Below, in pieces: positions 7,004 to 8,277 of a stretch of 8,277 bases of DNA; the stretch's first letter is position 1, and each line of letters begins with the position of its first letter. A model generated the notes under the pieces. That model was not told the origin of the DNA, did not search any database, and saw nothing but the letters and a program-made list of their open reading frames with translations. The DNA lies in assembly GCA_903885865.1 (NCBI GenBank), contig CAISKH010000382.1:1-8277 (forward strand). The letters are read 5' to 3'. The stretch comes from an uncultured Mucilaginibacter sp. Lineage in GTDB: Bacteria > Bacteroidota > Bacteroidia > Sphingobacteriales > Sphingobacteriaceae. The position numbers and the translations under genes were made by a program.

Positions 7004-7015
7004 ACCCATCGCTTT
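6983..7015 (-). terminator. Intrinsic terminator of the glutamine synthetase gene, overlapping the neighbour's coding end
   Basis: Read on the minus strand, AAAGCGA (7015-7009) pairs with TCGCTTT (6993-6987); an inner GG/CC pair (7006-7005 with 6997-6996) closes a 7-nt loop. A run of seven T follows (6989-6983), giving a classic rho-independent form. The far arm lies inside the final codons of the plus-strand cyclotransferase gene. In the plus direction only TTT follows the stem, so termination that way would be weak. Confidence 0.75.
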
Positions 7016-7039
7016 AGTTAGTATAGTTAAGCCAATTTT

Positions 7040-8050
7040 TTAAACTTTAGCTTTTTTTACAGTTTTAATAATAACAGCAGCTACCTTATATGGATCTGCA
7101 GCCGAGTTAGGACGACGATCTTCCAAATATCCGCTCCAGTTATGATCAACAGCGTATAATGGAATACGTATAGATGCGCCGCGATCGGAAACACCAAAGC
7201 TGAAATCGGTTATAGAAGCCGTTTCGTGCTTACCGGTTAAACGCTGATCGTTATCAGCGCCATAAACGGCGATACACTCGGCCACAGCCGGGCGGAATGC
7301 CTCGCAAACTGCTTCGAATTTTGCTTTGCTGTTTGCTGTGCGTAACAACGTATTTGAGAAGTTAGCGTGCATGCCTGAACCATTCCAGTCTAACTGGCCC
7401 AACGGTTTGCAATGCCAGTTTATAGAAACTCCGTATTTTTCACCTATTCTTTCCAGCAGGTAACGTGCAACCCATATCTGGTCGCCGGCTTCCTTGGCGC
7501 CTTTAGCAAATATCTGGAACTCCCATTGCCCTGCGGCAACTTCACCGTTAATACCTTCAACGTTCAAACCTGCGTCTAAACAAGCATCCAGGTGCTCTTC
7601 AACGATCTCGCGTCCATAAGCGTTTTTCGCACCTACCGAACAGTAATAAGGGCCTTGCGGGCCCGGGTAACCACCGGCGGGAAAACCCAGGGGTTTATTA
7701 GTTTCAGGGTCCCACAGGAAATATTCCTGCTCAAATCCAAACCAAAAATCGTTATCATCATCCTCTATAAGCGCGCGGCCATTTGATTCATGTGCTTTAC
7801 CGTCAGCGCTTAAAACTTCGCACATTACCAGGTAAGCGCTTTTTCTCTGCGGATCAGGAACTACAAAAACCGGTTTTAAAACGCAATCTGACGAACCGCC
7901 CGGTGCCTGTTCGGTTGACGAACCATCAAAGCTCCAATTGTCCAGATCTTTTAATTTACCGCTAAATTCTTTAACGATTTTTGTTTTGCTGCGAAGGCTT
8001 TGTGTTGGTTTGTATCCATCAAGCCAAATGTACTCGAGTTTTGTTGCCAT
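7040..8050 (-). CDS. glnA: Glutamine synthetase, type II (eukaryote-like)
   Basis: Makes glutamine from glutamate, ammonia and ATP; cytoplasmic and central to nitrogen assimilation. At 336 residues it has the short type II (GSII) length rather than the roughly 450-470 of GSI or over 700 of GSIII. Motifs in order: WSFDGSSTEQAPG at 39-51 (Asp42, ammonium site), GFEQEYFLW at 105-113 (Glu107, Glu109), INGEVAAGQWEFQ at 167-179 (Glu170, Glu177), NGSGMHANFS at 223-232 (His228), RLTGKHETA with flap Glu276, DRGASIRIP with Arg290 and Arg295, and LEDRRPNSAADPY at 309-321 (Glu310). All catalytic positions look intact, in contrast to the ligase-like relative in the same window. GSII is also called glnII in rhizobia; it lacks the GSI adenylylation site. 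The start at 8050 is preceded by an A-rich leader with no Shine-Dalgarno motif. It has its own promoter (8121-8153) and terminator (6983-7015), so it is probably monocistronic. Confidence 0.97.
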   Translation of the reverse strand: MATKLEYIWLDGYKPTQSLRSKTKIVKEFSGKLKDLDNWSFDGSSTEQAPGGSSDCVLKPVFVVPDPQRKSAYLVMCEVLSADGKAHESNGRALIEDDDNDFWFGFEQEYFLWDPETNKPLGFPAGGYPGPQGPYYCSVGAKNAYGREIVEEHLDACLDAGLNVEGINGEVAAGQWEFQIFAKGAKEAGDQIWVARYLLERIGEKYGVSINWHCKPLGQLDWNGSGMHANFSNTLLRTANSKAKFEAVCEAFRPAVAECIAVYGADNDQRLTGKHETASITDFSFGVSDRGASIRIPLYAVDHNWSGYLEDRRPNSAADPYKVAAVIIKTVKKAKV

Positions 8051-8120
8051 TTTTTAAAATTATTTTTGTGATGTTTGATTAAAATAATGCGTTTTACCGT
8101 AACGATCGGGTATATGCCAA

Positions 8121-8153
8121 CAAATTTATATTATTATTTCTATTTTTTACAAA
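8121..8153 (-). promoter_or_regulatory. glnA: Bacteroidota-type promoter of the glutamine synthetase gene
   Basis: On the minus strand TTTG (8153-8150) is followed by a 21-nt spacer and TAAATTTG (8128-8121). This matches both the -33 TTTG and the -7 TAnnTTTG elements recognised by the primary sigma factor of Bacteroidota. Transcription would start near 8115 and give a leader of about 65 nt. It is the best promoter match in the window. Confidence 0.6.
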
Positions 8154-8177
8154 TTTTATCATAAAAACATAAAAAAA

Positions 8178-8277
8178 ATGAAAATTGTTACGAAAAAATC
8201 AATTGATGGTAATAAAATAGGTAAAATAAGTGGCAAAAAAATTAAAAATTCAATTCTTTTAACCATTTACTTTAAAA
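8178..8277 (+). CDS. Possible 5' end of an unrecognised gene running off the right edge
   Basis: The ATG at 8178 opens 33 codons without a stop up to the edge. The product has a Lys-rich start (MKIVTKK) and a short hydrophobic stretch (ILLTIYF) near residue 30. No family is recognised, no plus-strand promoter is visible, and base composition equals the surrounding AT-rich spacer, so chance is quite possible. Confidence 0.15.
   Translation, partial: MKIVTKKSIDGNKIGKISGKKIKNSILLTIYFK

Larger units (their letters stand above)
8051..8277. other. AT-rich upstream region of the glutamine synthetase gene
   Basis: This 227-bp edge region holds the glutamine synthetase leader (8051-8115) and promoter, then very AT-rich DNA with long A and T runs. 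A plus-strand frame opens with ATG at 8178 and stays open for 33 codons to the edge. Its product is Lys-rich, then slightly hydrophobic, and matches nothing I recognise. It could be a gene start or chance in AT-rich DNA. No hairpin or operator stands out. Confidence 0.5.

Overview
This window looks like chromosomal DNA of a Bacteroidota bacterium, most likely a Sphingobacteriaceae member (Mucilaginibacter or Pedobacter type). The genus is an inference from gene style and was not tested by a search. The clues are moderate to low GC, AT-rich gene gaps, start codons with no Shine-Dalgarno motif, candidate promoters of the Bacteroidota kind (TTTG upstream, TAnnTTTG at -7), a type II (eukaryote-like) glutamine synthetase, and a PQQ dehydrogenase with a built-in cytochrome c domain.

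Layout, right to left, because six of the seven clear genes are on the minus strand. At 8050-7040 is a complete type II glutamine synthetase with a good promoter upstream and an intrinsic terminator downstream. That terminator lies over the 3' end of the convergent plus-strand gene at 6587-7003, a small gamma-glutamylcyclotransferase-like protein. Divergent from the latter, with 81 bp between the starts, is a second glutamine synthetase-fold enzyme (6505-5147) that resembles gamma-glutamyl-amine ligases rather than true glutamine synthetases. After 61 bp comes a periplasmic PQQ-dependent dehydrogenase with an inserted c-type haem domain (5085-2920). Then follow a divergent kinase-like protein of the aminoglycoside/choline phosphotransferase fold (2786-1749), a 226-bp gap with heptanucleotide repeats, a HAD-IIA family protein (1522-662), and 13 bp later an aldose 1-epimerase that runs off the left edge (648-1).

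How the genes may work together. The true glutamine synthetase assimilates ammonia. The ligase-like enzyme and the cyclotransferase could form a gamma-glutamyl on/off pair acting on an amine; this is inferred from family chemistry and adjacency only. The HAD protein and GalM are probably co-transcribed and may act on a sugar or sugar phosphate. No mobile element, CRISPR array, RNA gene or defence system was seen. The less ordinary features are the inverted heptad repeats, active-site changes in three enzymes (ligase flap, HAD motif I, kinase catalytic loop), and the terminator shared with a coding end. No stretch over 300 bp lacks a gene.
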